Source: Progne subis subis
Taxonomy: Eukaryota; Chordata; Aves; Passeriformes; Hirundinidae
DNA: 64,000 nt
Assembly: GCA_022316685.1 (NCBI GenBank)
Contig: JAKJHU010000030.1
Span: 7,025,860 to 7,089,859, forward strand
Reading direction: 5' to 3'
The position numbers and the translations under genes are program-made. This document shows, piece after piece, positions 44,778 to 56,883 of the stretch. The notes below the pieces were generated by a model, which saw nothing but the letters and a program-made list of their open reading frames with translations, did not search any database and was not told where the DNA came from. Position 1 is the stretch's first letter; every line of letters starts with the position of its first letter.

Positions 44778-45082
44778 GACAATGTGCACTTGCAGCCCTG
44801 AAAGCCAAGTATACTCTAGGCTGCATCAAAACAGCATGGGAGGAGGGCAAGGGAGGAGATTTTGCCTCTCTGCTCTGCTGTGGTGAGATTCCACCTGGGA
44901 ACCAAGATGATCAGAGGGATTGAGAACCTCTCCTACAAAGACAGGTTGAGACAGTTGAGGATGTTCAGATGGGAGAGGAGAAGGCTCCAGGGAGACCTTG
45001 TGGCCTTTCAACACTTAAAAAGAGTTAAGGGAAAAGGACATTTTTTACCAAGGCCTTCAGTGACAGGACAAGGGGAAAACTG

Positions 45083-45134
<52 letters not shown>

Positions 45135-45360
45135 AGATTAGCTATTAGAAAGAAATTCTTTACTGTGAAGTGTGTGAGGCACTGGCACAGGTTGTCCGGG
45201 GAAGCTGCAGATGCTCAGTCCCTGGAAGCGTTCAAGTACAGGTTGGATGGGACTTTAAGAAACCTGGTCTAGTGTGAGGTGCTCCTGCCCATGCCAAGAG
45301 GATTGGAACTAGACGATCTTTAGGGTCCCTTCAAACCCAGACCATTCTGTGATTCTATGA
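44778..45360 (+). mobile_element. CR1 LINE 3' part interrupted by a long poly(A) run
   Basis: In sense orientation the piece starts at the region encoding the end of the CR1 polyprotein; TKMIRGIENLSYKDRLRQL is readable around 44905-44960. It continues into the 3' UTR and ends in the CR1 end ccattctgtgattctatga at 45360. A short deletion lies near 44890. A run of 48 As (45083-45130) sits inside the body at a naturally A-rich point of the element. Confidence 0.88.
45083..45130 (+). repeat. Poly(A) run of 48 within CR1
   Basis: Forty-eight uninterrupted As, followed by the continuing CR1 3' UTR. CR1 does not end in poly(A), so this is either expansion of an A-rich patch or a tail left by another insertion. 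Confidence 0.9.
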
Positions 45361-48300
45361 ACTTCAGCTGGACCTTATCCATACCTTATGAAATTGCCTA
45401 CATGTCATTTTTATTTGGCAGGTCCTCATGCTCTTAGGCATCTTCATGCATCTTCAGACCTTCTGTTTGTACTATTTCTACCATGAGTGTGCTGTCAGTC
45501 GCAATAGTCAGAAGAGTTTTTTCAGGGATCAGCAAGACTTTCTTGGCTATCAGCAGCACAACTGAAAGCAGCATCAGGCCAACAGGATGCATGTATAGTA
45601 ATTGTACCAGGGCCTTCAAAATCATTTTGTTGAAAATAGTGGGTTCCAGAGCCAAAGTCTACAGTTACCTGAAAGGTCTATAGTAGCCTGTCTCCCACTA
45701 AGCTGTCAAGTTCATTTTCACTTTTCCTCCTCCAGTATTCTTAGTAACACCATCTTTTTCTCCACATTTTTCCTTCCCTTCTTTCCCCCCAGTTCCAGTT
45801 TCAGCTTGGCCAAAAATGCGTACATAAGAAAAATACAAAAGAATTTGCAGTGAGGTGAGAAAAACTTTTAGATCTTAACACTGCTAAATTTGAAAAAGTT
45901 TTAATTTAAATTCAGACTAGTACCTCAGCCTATCTTTGCCATCACATTCCAAGCCCCATCTGGCAAAATACAGTTCTTTTGAGGAGAAGAGCAGTTTTGG
46001 CTCAGTGAGAATGATGTGAATTTTCTCCAAGTATTGGATTTGTTGGATTTTCATTCAGACCATAATCAATTAATAAGTTTGCTTTGGGGTTTTGTATCAC
46101 TTTTTCATCAAAAAGGAAATTTATTTTTAACATATATAAATTTAGCCTGGAACAGTTGCTCCAGAGTTGTGCTCACCTAATAGGAATGCAGTGAAAACAA
46201 AAACAGCTGAGCACATGAATCACTAGGAATACACGGAATATCTGTCCATCCACATTTATATTACAAATAAATGAATATATATCTTGTAATTTTTCACTGA
46301 AAATAGATGCAGTAAGTAGTCATGCTGTTTTCCATTTAGCATTAATCAGACTAGATTCTCCTTTCAGTTTCACCAGAACAAAGTAAGTCATTTATTATAA
46401 ATTGCAGCTGGAGTTACTCCACATTTTGTCTGATGCCACAAAGAGCAGAATACATTGCAGAAACTGCTGTTAGCTTGTCTAATCCACACCTCATATTACT
46501 ATCTTCATAAGAACCTCATTTATTAAAATCATTTTTAAAAAATGGAAAGAGCTTGCTTTTACAGGCATTTTGGGTCAAGCTCAGCTACCATTGTACAACT
46601 CTCTACTTTTGGAATAAATAACTTGCAACATGTTAAAAGGCCAATTACTTATAGAATTGCTATCATTAAAGGAGTCACATCATCTCTGACTCCTTTCTTC
46701 TCTACAATATGACAGCTGAAATCTCACCTAGACAACAGTTCCTGACTTCTACCAAGAGGACAATTTTGTTGAGTTTAAAAAGAGCATAACCAGTGTGTGA
46801 ACTACATAAGATATAATTTTTCCTTGGACTACTGTATTTACAGTAAGGAGAGGTTGTGTGCCTCTGGGACTTGACACCAGTAATCACACACTGCTATCAT
46901 TAGCACTCTTGATTTTGCAGCTTAAGAATTCACTTCTTTGGGAAGCAAGGTGTATCTACAGAAATTTATCTCAGTGTCTGCTTGGGCCTGAATCCCCATC
47001 TGGTGAAGTCTTCCCCATCTAATGGACTACCAGATAATAAGAAAGCAGACGTCATGGCTTCAACACAGTCTGTGATTCCAACAGTTTAAATCCCCCTGAG
47101 ACCATATAAGATGTGCCCCTTCTCTGCCAACAACTTCAAAATCTAGCTCCAAAGACAGTAAAGGCTTCCTCAAGTTCCAAGTCCATTGCCTTCCCAATCT
47201 GAAGGGTGCACGAACCAATTTTTATACATCCACAGCTGTGTTCTTCTCAGCAAAAATTGTGCTTTAGGAAAGTGCAGAACTGCTTTTTAGTTTACTGGGT
47301 ATATGAACAATCATGTACAATTTTAGTCGTCTGCTGGTCTCCAGTTCTCTGGAGGCACCATTGGAAACATTTTATTTCCTCAGAATCAGCAATGCTTCTC
47401 AAGAAGCAAAAGTGATATAGGACACTTAACCTGGCCTCTGTTTAGAAGACCTGAGAAGTAAGGCACAATTTGAAAACTTCTAGATGGTGCCTATGTAAAT
47501 CGTGGGAACTCACAAGAAATATGCTTTCTTCCTGCACTACTCTGAAGCTATCAAATGTTTTTAAGACCCATTCAGTACCCCTCAACTGCAGTTCATTCAG
47601 GAAATGCAAGTAGAGATTCAGTAGGGCAGTCTAACTACATGATGTGATGTGCTGTGCAGGTGTAGATATAGGACACAGGAAACAGAGAAGCTTGGCTTTA
47701 GGAGATATAATCACTGACACACCAATGAGATCTCACTGGTTCAGCCATGAGCAGTTCATATCCTGAGCAGTGGACGTGTTTAAAAAAGATTATTCCTCAG
47801 ACATAAAATATTATGTAAATGCTTTTGAATGCTATTGTTATTTACCAAATTTAGTAGTGGTGAATGTCTTCTCCCTGAACAAATAATCTAGTTTAAACAT
47901 AAAGCATAAAAGTTATTTATCTTGGATGAATGATATTTTGGTTTTATTTCAGTGGAAAGTATCTAAATATAATCATTAAAAACCAGGACACAAACTTCAA
48001 ACATATCCAGATGACAGTTCTATCTTCTATGTAACAATTGTCAGAAGGTTGAAATATTTTCAATATAAAAGGCACAATTTTGCCCTACTGCCATACAGAT
48101 CCAGATGTCTGTTTAGCCTTTTGAATAACAAGAGGTCAATTTGATCAAGCCATTGTGGCAGACAAATGTAATGATATACCTGCACCACAAGTGTTTATTA
48201 TGTTCGGCAGCTGCCTTATGTAGTGGTCAGACAAAGTAAAGCTCAGCATAGAGTAGAATGTATATTTTATTGTTGGGGTTCAGGAAAAGGCTTACATTAG

Positions 48301-51300
48301 AATTGCTTGCATGTGATTGCCTGAGAAAAAACATCCTTGCAGAGGAAAAATGAAAAGCCTTACTTTTCAAGATTGGCTGTCTGTCAATAGCTCATCCCCT
48401 AAACTTTTCCTAACAACAGTCTGAATGCCAGCTGGCAACTTGAGAAGTATAAAAGAGCTGTGAAGAAGGCAGTGAGAAGTGTCTTGAATTTGAAAGTGAA
48501 TTTCAGTTTAGCAATGCCCTGGATTATTTTGTTGTTTTTAGACCTTTGCAGGGGAAGTTTTTGTGTAACAGTGATGTTTGGTCTGAGCATTTCTTATACC
48601 TGAGCTGCAGATTCCATTTTCTGACTTTCCTCTGAGGAAGGGAAGCTGGTCCTGCACTAGTAAGCTTAGGAATGACTTTTCTGACAAACACCAAGCAGCT
48701 TGTCTCCTTCTTAACATAAAATAGAGTTTGAATGGTAATAATTTCCCTAGTTGGTGATTTATAAAACAAAACAAGCAGAAAGTGTTCAGAAAACCAATTT
48801 TGAGCAGTTTGGATTCAGGTTATTCAAGAATATTCAGAAATTAAAGCAAATGGTTTGAAAGAATCAGTCAAAGAATACTCAAAGTTCTTCAAAAAATACT
48901 CAGCTATCAGCTTTCCTTGACCATAGCTATTTTATGACGACTTTGTGTATTGCTTCATATGTATATATACATATACACAATACCGATACATATATATATA
49001 CGTGTGTGTATATATTAAGTCAAAATATTCTAGAGATGTATTTTAGCCCTGTAAGTCTGATTCATTAGCTAATGGGTAACAAAATATACAAAATACTGTA
49101 TTTGTATCAGGAAAATCTCATTAATATTGGGAAAACCACTGGGATCTGGACTGTATGTGACAAAGTGTGCTGTGTAGGTCATCTGCCCAGGAGAAACAAT
49201 GATGAATTTGAAGTTCGTTGTACTTTCATGTCCAGAAGTTGTTCCAGGATTTTGGTCTTGTATTTCACTAAGCAAATTTCACTTCACATTTTTAATAGTA
49301 GGTATTGGCTTGAATTCCTCTTTACAGAGAAACTTCTTTATAGTATTTAAAAATGTCAGAATATGATTAAGGAAGTGCTCATATCCTCCATGGTACTCAC
49401 ATCTAACATGGAGTATAGGGCATAGAGACTGTCTGTCTCCATCAGTATTTTAGTAAATTCCATAAATAACTTTTACTTGCCACAGTCCCTTTCTCATCTA
49501 GTGGCGGCCTTCACTGGCCATTAAAAACTGCCACTGAAATTTGTGCTCCTCTCAGAGCACTATTTAGACCTTTTCTTGGATATAGATCAGGAAACCATGA
49601 CTATTTCTTAGCTCTGGTAATACCAGGAAAATGTGTAATAGAAATAAGAATGTAAATTATTCCTATGATATGTCCTAGCACAGACCATACTGATTATCTG
49701 TTTTCCAGAGTGCCTGGAAGATTGGTGCAGTGACGGGCAAATGCTCCTCATCTCTGTGGGTCATATGGGAAAGGAGGGGTTAATCCTTTATTCTTCACAA
49801 ATTGTCATGTAGATGTTTTATTTTTAAAGTAAATGACAAAAAGTAAAAATCCACATTGTACATTGCGATCTGATCTGGAGGCCTATCAATCAGGTAATTT
49901 AGTTTCCAGTTAAAAGATAAACTAATACAGATAAATTTGCAATTTTTCCCTCATTCTTTAATCTGACTTCTATATTTTGTGAATGACATTGGACATACAT
50001 ACTTATCAAAAAATGAATATTTTGTTTATGCATATAGATTCTTCAGATTGCCCGCATTAATGACTCTTAACCTTTAAACTGATTTATAAACATGTAAGAA
50101 TAAAATGTCAGCATTCATTTGTCATCTTGCAGTAAACTGTCAGCATTCGTTTCTCAGCTAAAATAGAATATCTAAGAATTTACATTAGGCTTTGTAATCA
50201 AAATAGATTAACACCAGTGCAGCTCAGCATGAAAACTTGATATCAAGCATACACACTTCATTAATACCTTAATGTGCATTCCAGGCTACATCTCGTCATG
50301 ATCTAGTGAATTCAGTAGGACTTGCTGCTGAAAAATACGACCAACTCATGCAGTCTCTTTGTCTAACACATGAGTATAATACTGTATTGTCCTTAAAAGG
50401 GAAGGGACAAAGTTTTAAAGGATAAATATTGAACACTGGCAAGCAATGGTGTATATTCACCAAGAGAGAGAGAGAGAAAACTCCAATGAATGGATCTTGG
50501 CAATTCTTCTGTGGACCAAAAGATGAGCAATAGCATCGCTTTATTGCTGATTGAAAGGGGACATTCTCCAGGGAGGTTTATAATGTGATCCATTCAACTG
50601 GAAGGCAATCAGATTCCTGCAAATGTCCTGGTAATCAGTTAAGCTGAGTGACTCCTATTTTAGATCTGTGTTCTGTTTCCTGGAATGCTTACTGAAATGG
50701 TGGAAGCAGCACCCCCCGTGCATGAAAAGGAAAACCGGTGTGAATACACCCTATGTTGAATTATTGTTGTCTTTCTTGGATGCAAAGGAAGGCTCAAAAC
50801 CAGTGTCTGTTCCATTGGTGAGATCCCATATTTCTGAACAAAATACGGAGCTGGAGAAATCATGGAGAAGGACCTAAGCACCAAACTGAAGTGGACGGTA
50901 ACAGTTTTGCTAAGCAGTAGCTATTCCTGAAGATGAGGAACAGTTTTTCCCAGTGTGATGCTTCCCCACAGCTCACTTCCAGTCACCCTCTGCAAGAAAA
51001 GCTACTGTGCAATGCAGAAAAATCACTAGTGTAGGTTTTAAAAGAGGCCTGTAAATGCTTTCTAGCTGAGATTTGTCTGAGAATCTGTAGCAGGATGGTC
51101 TGCCTGGAGTGGGAGTAAAACAACTCGAACAGTATCCTGTTTGCCAAGCTACTCATGGTGAATAGAGAAGGGGGCATCATGCTGAAGAATGCTGAAACCA
51201 GCCCAACTCATCAATTGCAAAGTTAATCATTCTGAGGAAGAACAATGTTCCTGATAAAATATCTGATAAAGGAACCAATAAGTGATACTAACGATAAATT

Positions 51301-51700
51301 ATTTAAGGATGCTGATCTGACACAGTAGGCTTGGAGACATATGAATGACAGTGTCTATAAAAGCCCAGTCTCAGGTTCTAACTTCCACCATATCTCTTCA
51401 TGGAGTGTGTTTGGAGCTATCTGTCTTGAGTGGGGATGCACCTGAAAGGTACTTCTTCAGGCAGAGCAAAAGATATTTGCCCACATATGGGTATGGGATG
51501 AGTAACAGCATTCTCTGCTAGTTTTTGCTAGTTTTTAATATAATTACTTCAATATTGCTTAAAAAATTGTGCACTATGCTATACTAGTAGTTATAGCTAC
51601 ATATACCATGTAATAAATAATTCTAGGTTCCTTTAGTCCAATCATTTTCATAGTAAATCCTTTATTTTTATATAAATATGTTTGGCTTGTCATCCTTAAT
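45361..51700. other. Intergenic DNA: no gene seen
   Basis: AT-rich sequence. A TA/TG-type microsatellite lies at about 48958-49017. No exon, RNA gene or mobile element was recognised. Confidence 0.5.
48958..49017. repeat. TA/TG-rich microsatellite
   Basis: Imperfect alternating purine-pyrimidine sequence: tatgtatatatacatataca, then cacaatacc, then acatatatatatacgtgtgt. Confidence 0.8.
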
Positions 51701-51739
51701 TCTGCGGAACAAGGTTGTATAAAGATCCAATTACACCTC

Positions 51740-52110
51740 TACAGTCCTTTACGCATAAACTCTTGGCAAAGTCTGGGGTTACAACCGGAGCCAGGCACGC
51801 CCGGACTCCACTCGGAGGAGTCTGGAAAGGAATGGGGGGAACCCTTCTGTACCTCGTGACTCGGTGGGAGGTCTTCTCTAACAAAGCTTGTCTGAAGCTT
51901 GCACTCCGGCCGCGACCTTCCCGCCGTGCCGGCCCCCGCGGCGGCTGCGCGGATGTTTCCCGCCGGGCGCCGGCAGGACCCAGCGCCGGCTGTCCCGGGC
52001 TCGGCCCGCGGCCTGCGGGGCACCGCAGCCGCCTCCTGCCCTGCTCGGCGGGAAAGGCGTCCCGCAGCAAAAATGAGCCGAGAATGTGTTTAAATCAGCG
52101 TGTTAAAGCA
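51740..52110. promoter_or_regulatory. CpG-rich block downstream of ZFPM2
   Basis: A compact CpG-dense stretch (strongest 51905-52060, for example ccggccgcgaccttcccgcc) in otherwise AT-rich DNA, about 15 kb after ZFPM2. The frames open on both strands (124 and 134 codons) match no protein recognised and follow from the low number of AT-rich stops. It could be the promoter or first exon of an unannotated non-coding transcript; a donor-like agtgtaagtg sits near 52110-52120. No transcript evidence is available here. Confidence 0.4.
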
Positions 52111-54130
52111 GAAGTGTAAGTGTTATACTGAAGCGCTGCGCTTAAATTTGTATCTTCAACAGCTACAGTTGCCGAGGAGTCTGTATGAGGAAAGACTAGA
52201 TATTTAAAGTATTAACAGCTTTTGTTTAAAGCTATCCAGAGTACTGTAAATACATTTAATAATGTTTTATAGTGTTTACAGTGTTTTCTGTGGGCATGTA
52301 GTGTTTACTTACCCAGAAACTATAGAATTCTCTGTTTGAAGAGAATGGGGAGATGTTGACATTTATTTATCAGGGTTTTACATATCACCATTCCTGATTT
52401 TTAACTATGTAATGCTTTCTCAAAAGTCAGAAAAGAAACCTGACTTACAAATAAACACGAAGTTTTGTTGTGGGAAAGTTAGGTCTACAAAGCAACGTAT
52501 AATATTATCTCAGTTTCCCTACTATGTAGTACAAATGTTTCCAAGTATTTAGTCTCAAGTGTATTTGGCATGTTTTACTGATTTTTACGTCAGTCAGGCC
52601 TTCATCCCTGTGGTGAAATTCAGGATACTTTTCTCTATTGCTTCCAGTGGCAAGAAGTCTAGCTGCTGCCAGCCTTGAGGTATCCACAAATCTTTATCAG
52701 AGTTGGGGAACTGGGCATTACAATTCACCTGGGCATATACAGCATTGCTGCCCATGGATTTTTACTCTCAGTCAAAAGAAAGAGCACGGCCTCCTGCACG
52801 GCCAGCGCTAAGGCACACAGATTTTTATTTGTCCTTCAGCCAAAACCAGAACTGTTTGGTTATTTTATAAGAAAGATAACATCTTCTTTAAACAATTATC
52901 CAGATTTTTTAATCAATTGGTATAAACATCGGAGTTGCAGAAGTTGTCTCATAATTATTCATGCTACCTTCTCCTCAATGCCTGTCATGATCCTGTTTCA
53001 GCAATTTTGCTTTTTAAAAGGGTAATATTTTGTTGGGTTTTCATATTCTGATGTTAGACTTAACATTTGCTCAGAGAAACAAACTTCTGATCCTGGACTT
53101 CCCTCTTCTGGCAGTTCAGTGTATTCTTCAGACTTAGGTGACTCAAATGCCGCATGACTTGGGTGATCAAACAAAAATAAACAGTATAACCTAAATTGTG
53201 AATGTTGAAAACTCCATAGTTTTCTTCTCATAACCGAGAAGAAAACTCATTTCATATTCGGTAAACAAATTAAAGTAATACTGACAAACATGACATATTT
53301 CTGCATAGAGGTATTCTTCATCATTTATTGATTCAGTATTGATGGACCATATTGGTAAAGGTACCCCTTCTATATTTGCCATATTCACAGAACATTTTAT
53401 TAGAGAAAAATATTCTTCACAATTAGCTGAATCCCTCTCACTCCTAATGTAGCACTTCTGACCATGGGCAGATTAGTGTGAAATTTAATTTGTGCTAATC
53501 TGTCCAAGACCGAGGAAGCACAAAATATATTTTATGTGGTGTTTACTCACTTTACCATATATAGATAAATGCATGAGTGACAAATCATGCAGCTTCAGGT
53601 TCACTGGAGTGAAAATCTACAGTGCCATTAGGCCTGGATTTCATTATTTCATTTTTGTTGCCATGGGAAAGCAAGGACTGGGCTCATATTCTTAAGCAAA
53701 TACATAAATGAAAACCTGTAAAGTTTTAATATAGGTTTAGACATATCAATTTATATCTACAGAGTAGATATAAGTTTTCTGCTACTTTCATATGGGCTAT
53801 GTAGAAAGGATTTTTTTTTTCCCTTTGCATAGTATTGACAATATTTTAGATAACTTAGATTAGTAGACCTCTTTGGAGGAAAACTGTGAAAAGCTGCAGA
53901 TTTTGTGATAGAAAGTAAGAGTTATTTGCTGTATGAACACATGAAAACAGCTGCTCCTCTGTTTTTGACTGCAGTAGGAGTGCTGCTGGCTTTGCAGGCT
54001 CTATTCTGATCAGCTTTACTGTGATAAAACCAGATGTGTGCGTGAGACTGCTCGTAGTGTCGCAAAAGAGGGCTGCAAAAAAAGTTGGTACCATTCAGAC
54101 TTTACAAAGCCCTCTCAATAATTCTCACAT
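52111..54130. other. Intergenic DNA: no gene seen
   Basis: AT-rich DNA between the CpG-rich block and the provirus. The frames are short. Nothing was recognised. Confidence 0.5.
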
Positions 54131-54471
54131 TGTAGCCTTCCCCACGAGACTAGACGGCCGCCAAAGGTAAAGGAAGAGTCTTGATTCCCTGAGTTCGGTT
54201 GGATATTTCTGCTTTTATTCTTATATCCTGCTCAGCTCTGAGACCCTACCCAATGGACAGCCGATGCCAGAGAGTGCTGGCCCCTCCCCTGCCGTGGCTG
54301 TTTCCCCCAGGGGGCAGGGCCCACAGGCGAGACCCAGAGGAACCACCCAATCAATGATAAGTGGGAGGAAACAGGATTAGATTACATCTGAGTGAGGGGG
54401 AAGTGCACTGCTGGGCAGGGACAGATAGAAAAGAACATTACAAATATAAACCAAATGAACGCATTACAACA
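54131..54471 (-). repeat. 3' LTR of the class II provirus
   Basis: On the + strand it runs from tgtagccttc to cattacaaca; on the - strand it starts TGTTG and ends CTACA, the usual TG...CA. On the - strand it keeps the poly(A) signal AATAAA (54214-54219). Confidence 0.9.
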
Positions 54472-54483
54472 TTTCCCCTTTTC
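54472..54483 (-). other. Polypurine tract of the provirus
   Basis: On the - strand GAAAAGGGGAAA directly precedes the 3' LTR, the expected place for the plus-strand primer of a retrovirus. Confidence 0.8.
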
Positions 54484-54618
54484 TAATTAAATTAAGAAGG
54501 AGGAAGAATCGGTTCGTGGGAGATGCTCAGATGGACCTTGAGTACCTTCAAAGTTACAAAAGAAAAATGACCTTTAGTGCAAACTGTTTAGAAAGACACT
54601 GTCAAGGAATAATGATAA

Positions 54619-55083
54619 TTAGAAGGAGAAGTTTCGGTGCTTTCTCCTCCTCCAGGCAGCACTGGCCACTTGTGGGCCCTCTGCAGGGGGTTTTGCAGTT
54701 TTGGGGATGAAGGGTTTCACCCCCTCAGCTAGCACCCACTTGAGATCTGGGGAAGTGGACACATAGGCGTACCCACGACCCCAGGTAACCTGATCATGAG
54801 GACTTTTTGTTTCTCTGGTCACTGGATCCTTTACTATCATATCTGGTGACTTTTGCTGAAAGGCAGAACTGGTTAAAGCAGGATTATTTAGTTTAACATT
54901 TACATTTTCTAGTTTCTTTGAAAAATTCCCTTTAGACCTTAGAGACCTCCCGCCCCCATTGTCCTGAAAGTCCAGAAATGGCTTCTTCAAAGGGCATTGA
55001 GATACCCAATGTCCAGCCTGATTGCACAGGAGACACTTTGTTCTTCTCTTGGGCAGTGGCCGTGGTATAGGTACAGGAAGCAC
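54619..55083 (-). pseudogene. Nucleocapsid zinc knuckle in frame with an integrase C-terminus-like piece
   Basis: A 154-codon frame. Residues 17-30 (CLLCNQAGHWVSQC) are a complete CCHC zinc knuckle, Cys17-Cys20-His25-Cys30, typical of retroviral nucleocapsid. Residues about 82-125 include VTWGRGYAYVST and WVLAEGVKPF, which look like the C-terminal region of class II retroviral integrase. If right, an internal deletion removed protease, reverse transcriptase, RNase H and most of integrase and joined the two ends in frame. The tail is Arg/Lys-rich (WRRRKHR). The ATG is probably not a natural start. No evidence of expression. Confidence 0.6.
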
Positions 55084-55138
55084 GGTGTTTGCAGCAGCTT
55101 TTTGTGGTGGCTTGACTCTGGAATTGTGGTTTTAATGA

Positions 55139-55300
55139 GCTTTTATGAAGGGAATCTTCCTGGCACACACCTGGAGCATGTCATATAAAGCTGGAGCTGG
55201 TTCTGTGGACAGGCTGAGGATAGCTGCCTTGCACTGTTCATCTGCATCGGACAGAGCCACCTCCTCCAGGACCTGTTCCTGGGTTCCCTTATTCTTAACC
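55139..55300 (-). pseudogene. End of capsid region (gag) in another frame
   Basis: On the - strand about 50 codons are open after a stop-rich gap, including EQVLEEVALSDADEQCKAA and LYDMLQVCARK, which look like the C-terminal end of a class II retroviral capsid. It has no ATG and ends in TAA. Most of the capsid between this and the proline-rich part is missing. Confidence 0.5.
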
Positions 55301-55314
55301 TATAACTCAATAGG

Positions 55315-56040
55315 TCATGTTAAACATTCCACAAATATTACTGAAAGTTCTGATGGAAGCTGCTTTGTTTTACTGTAAGGATGAAAAGACTTATTGGGCT
55401 GGGTTGCTAATTGAATGGCAGAAAAGTCGGGATCACTCCCTGCTTCCGGGTTCCTGGCTCCCCCCACCGACATCGCCGCGGAACCCAGGCACCGCTGCGC
55501 GGCCCGTGAAGCCTGGCCCGGCGGTGCCGTGCGGTCGGGGCGCACTGAGGACAGCCCGCCCCGGTTGACAGCGGCGCCGGTGGCCGGCGGGCCCGGCCCC
55601 TGCATCCCCGTGCGAAACACCGCGCTGCGGGGACGCCGCCGCCCCGGACCCCAACCCCGCCCCCCCTCCGGGGCGTGGGAACCGGGACTGTGGGCAGGGA
55701 AACCGTGGGAATCAGGGGCAGGGAGGGGTTGGAGGCTTGAGTCACATGGGGAGGAGTTGCAGGGCGGAGGTTTGAGGGTAGGGGGCAGAGTCAGAGGAGA
55801 GGGCGGTGCCGGGGGTGGCACTGAAGTCAACGAGGAGCAGACAAAGGGCTCCTCATGGCTCTGGAGCATGTGGCTTCGGCCATTTTGGACAAAGGAGTCC
55901 CCTCCAGCTTGTAACCCCCCCACCCGGGGACTGCTGAGATGGGAGGTTTGAGCACTCAAGACTGCCTGCAAAGGTACAAGCTGGGGAAAATTCACAAAGA
56001 ACTGGCCTTTTTTCCTTTTTATTTTGCTTTTGCAATGCAA
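55315..56040 (-). pseudogene. gag proline-rich region and start of capsid, frameshifted
   Basis: A 241-codon frame with a strongly proline-rich stretch (for example SVPPPAPPSPLTLPPTLKPP) like the linker between matrix and capsid in class II gag. The frame differs from the matrix start and ends in a stop near 55315, so it is not translated from an intact gag. The ATG at 56040 is internal and probably not a true start. The DNA is CpG-rich at 55460-55680, which gives a spurious 178-codon frame on the other strand. Confidence 0.6.
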
Positions 56041-56299
56041 ACTTAACTTTTAAGCTATAAAAGACAAAATTTGCGTCTTCTTTATTGTTTGAGGAGCCAG
56101 ATTCAACTATTTTTTTTGTTATAGCCTCCCAGAATTCTGGGGAGCTTATTTGCTCTAATGATAAGTGTGGAAACTGAGAAAATAACCACAGGGTTAATTT
56201 TTTCAGCTGTTTCTTTGAATAATGGGTCTTGTCATTATTCAAGGTATATAAAATGTAATAATAGACTCTTTTGTGGGGAACAGACAGTCTTGCACCCAT
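55853..56299 (-). pseudogene. gag matrix-region remnant of the provirus
   Basis: A 148-codon frame starting MGARLSVPH, about 585 bases into the internal part, where gag should start. Gly at position 2 fits the myristoylation signal of retroviral matrix proteins. The first about 85 residues are helical, Lys- and Leu-rich and look like matrix. The rest is probably out of frame: the proline-rich gag region continues in a different - strand frame, so a frameshift lies around 55980-56050. Confidence 0.65.
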
Positions 56300-56861
56300 T
56301 TTTGGCTCTGATTTTGAGTTTCTGTGTTCTCCCTATTGTGACCGAGAAACTGAAAAGAAAAAAAACTTGCTAGAGAGACAAAAACCCAAAAGGGGCTCCA
56401 CCCCCTCCCAAGCCTGCCAAAATAAGCGTGCTATCTCTAAAGCACTTTGAAGGTTCACTCTGAAAGCAAAACCTTCCCCGATAGAGAAAAAACCTTTTTC
56501 CCTTAGAAAACTGAAAATAATACCAAAATTCCAGCGTTTCTTTCCTTTCTTTCCCAACCTCTCCTTTTACCTAGAGACCCCTCTTTGGTGCAAAAAGAGC
56601 CTTCAGTCTGTGATCCTAGGGTCCTTTTTTCCACGAACATGTGGCTATTCCTAGGCAGCTTGCCGGTCGTGGGCTTTTTTGCAGCACTCCAATGGGACTT
56701 TTGAATCCAAGGAAGAAAACTGCAGCCCTGGCCTGTAGAGTCTTGTATCTGGAGACTCCACAGCGAATGCCAAGCCTGACGGGTCTGTCTCTGTGTGGGT
56801 TTCTTTGGCCACTGTGCTCTCGAGTGGCTCTTCCAGCTTTTTGGGAACCTTTTGTGGCTTC

Positions 56862-56880
56862 AAGCCCCAGTTCGGGCACC
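56862..56880 (-). other. Primer-binding site of the provirus (Lys-tRNA type)
   Basis: Three or so bases inside the 5' LTR, the - strand reads TGGTGCCCGAACTGGGGCT, close to the sites complementary to a lysine tRNA used by class II retroviruses, with a few mismatches. The position immediately inside the 5' LTR fixes the element's orientation. Confidence 0.7.
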
Positions 56881-56883
56881 AGT

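Noticed and set aside
51696..52119. 124- and 134-codon frames in the CpG-rich block
   Set aside because: Both strands are open because of GC content, and neither resembles a known protein. Kept only as a possible regulatory block.
55415..55951. 178-codon frame on the + strand within the provirus
   Set aside because: It is the opposite strand of the proline-rich gag region; high GC keeps stops rare.
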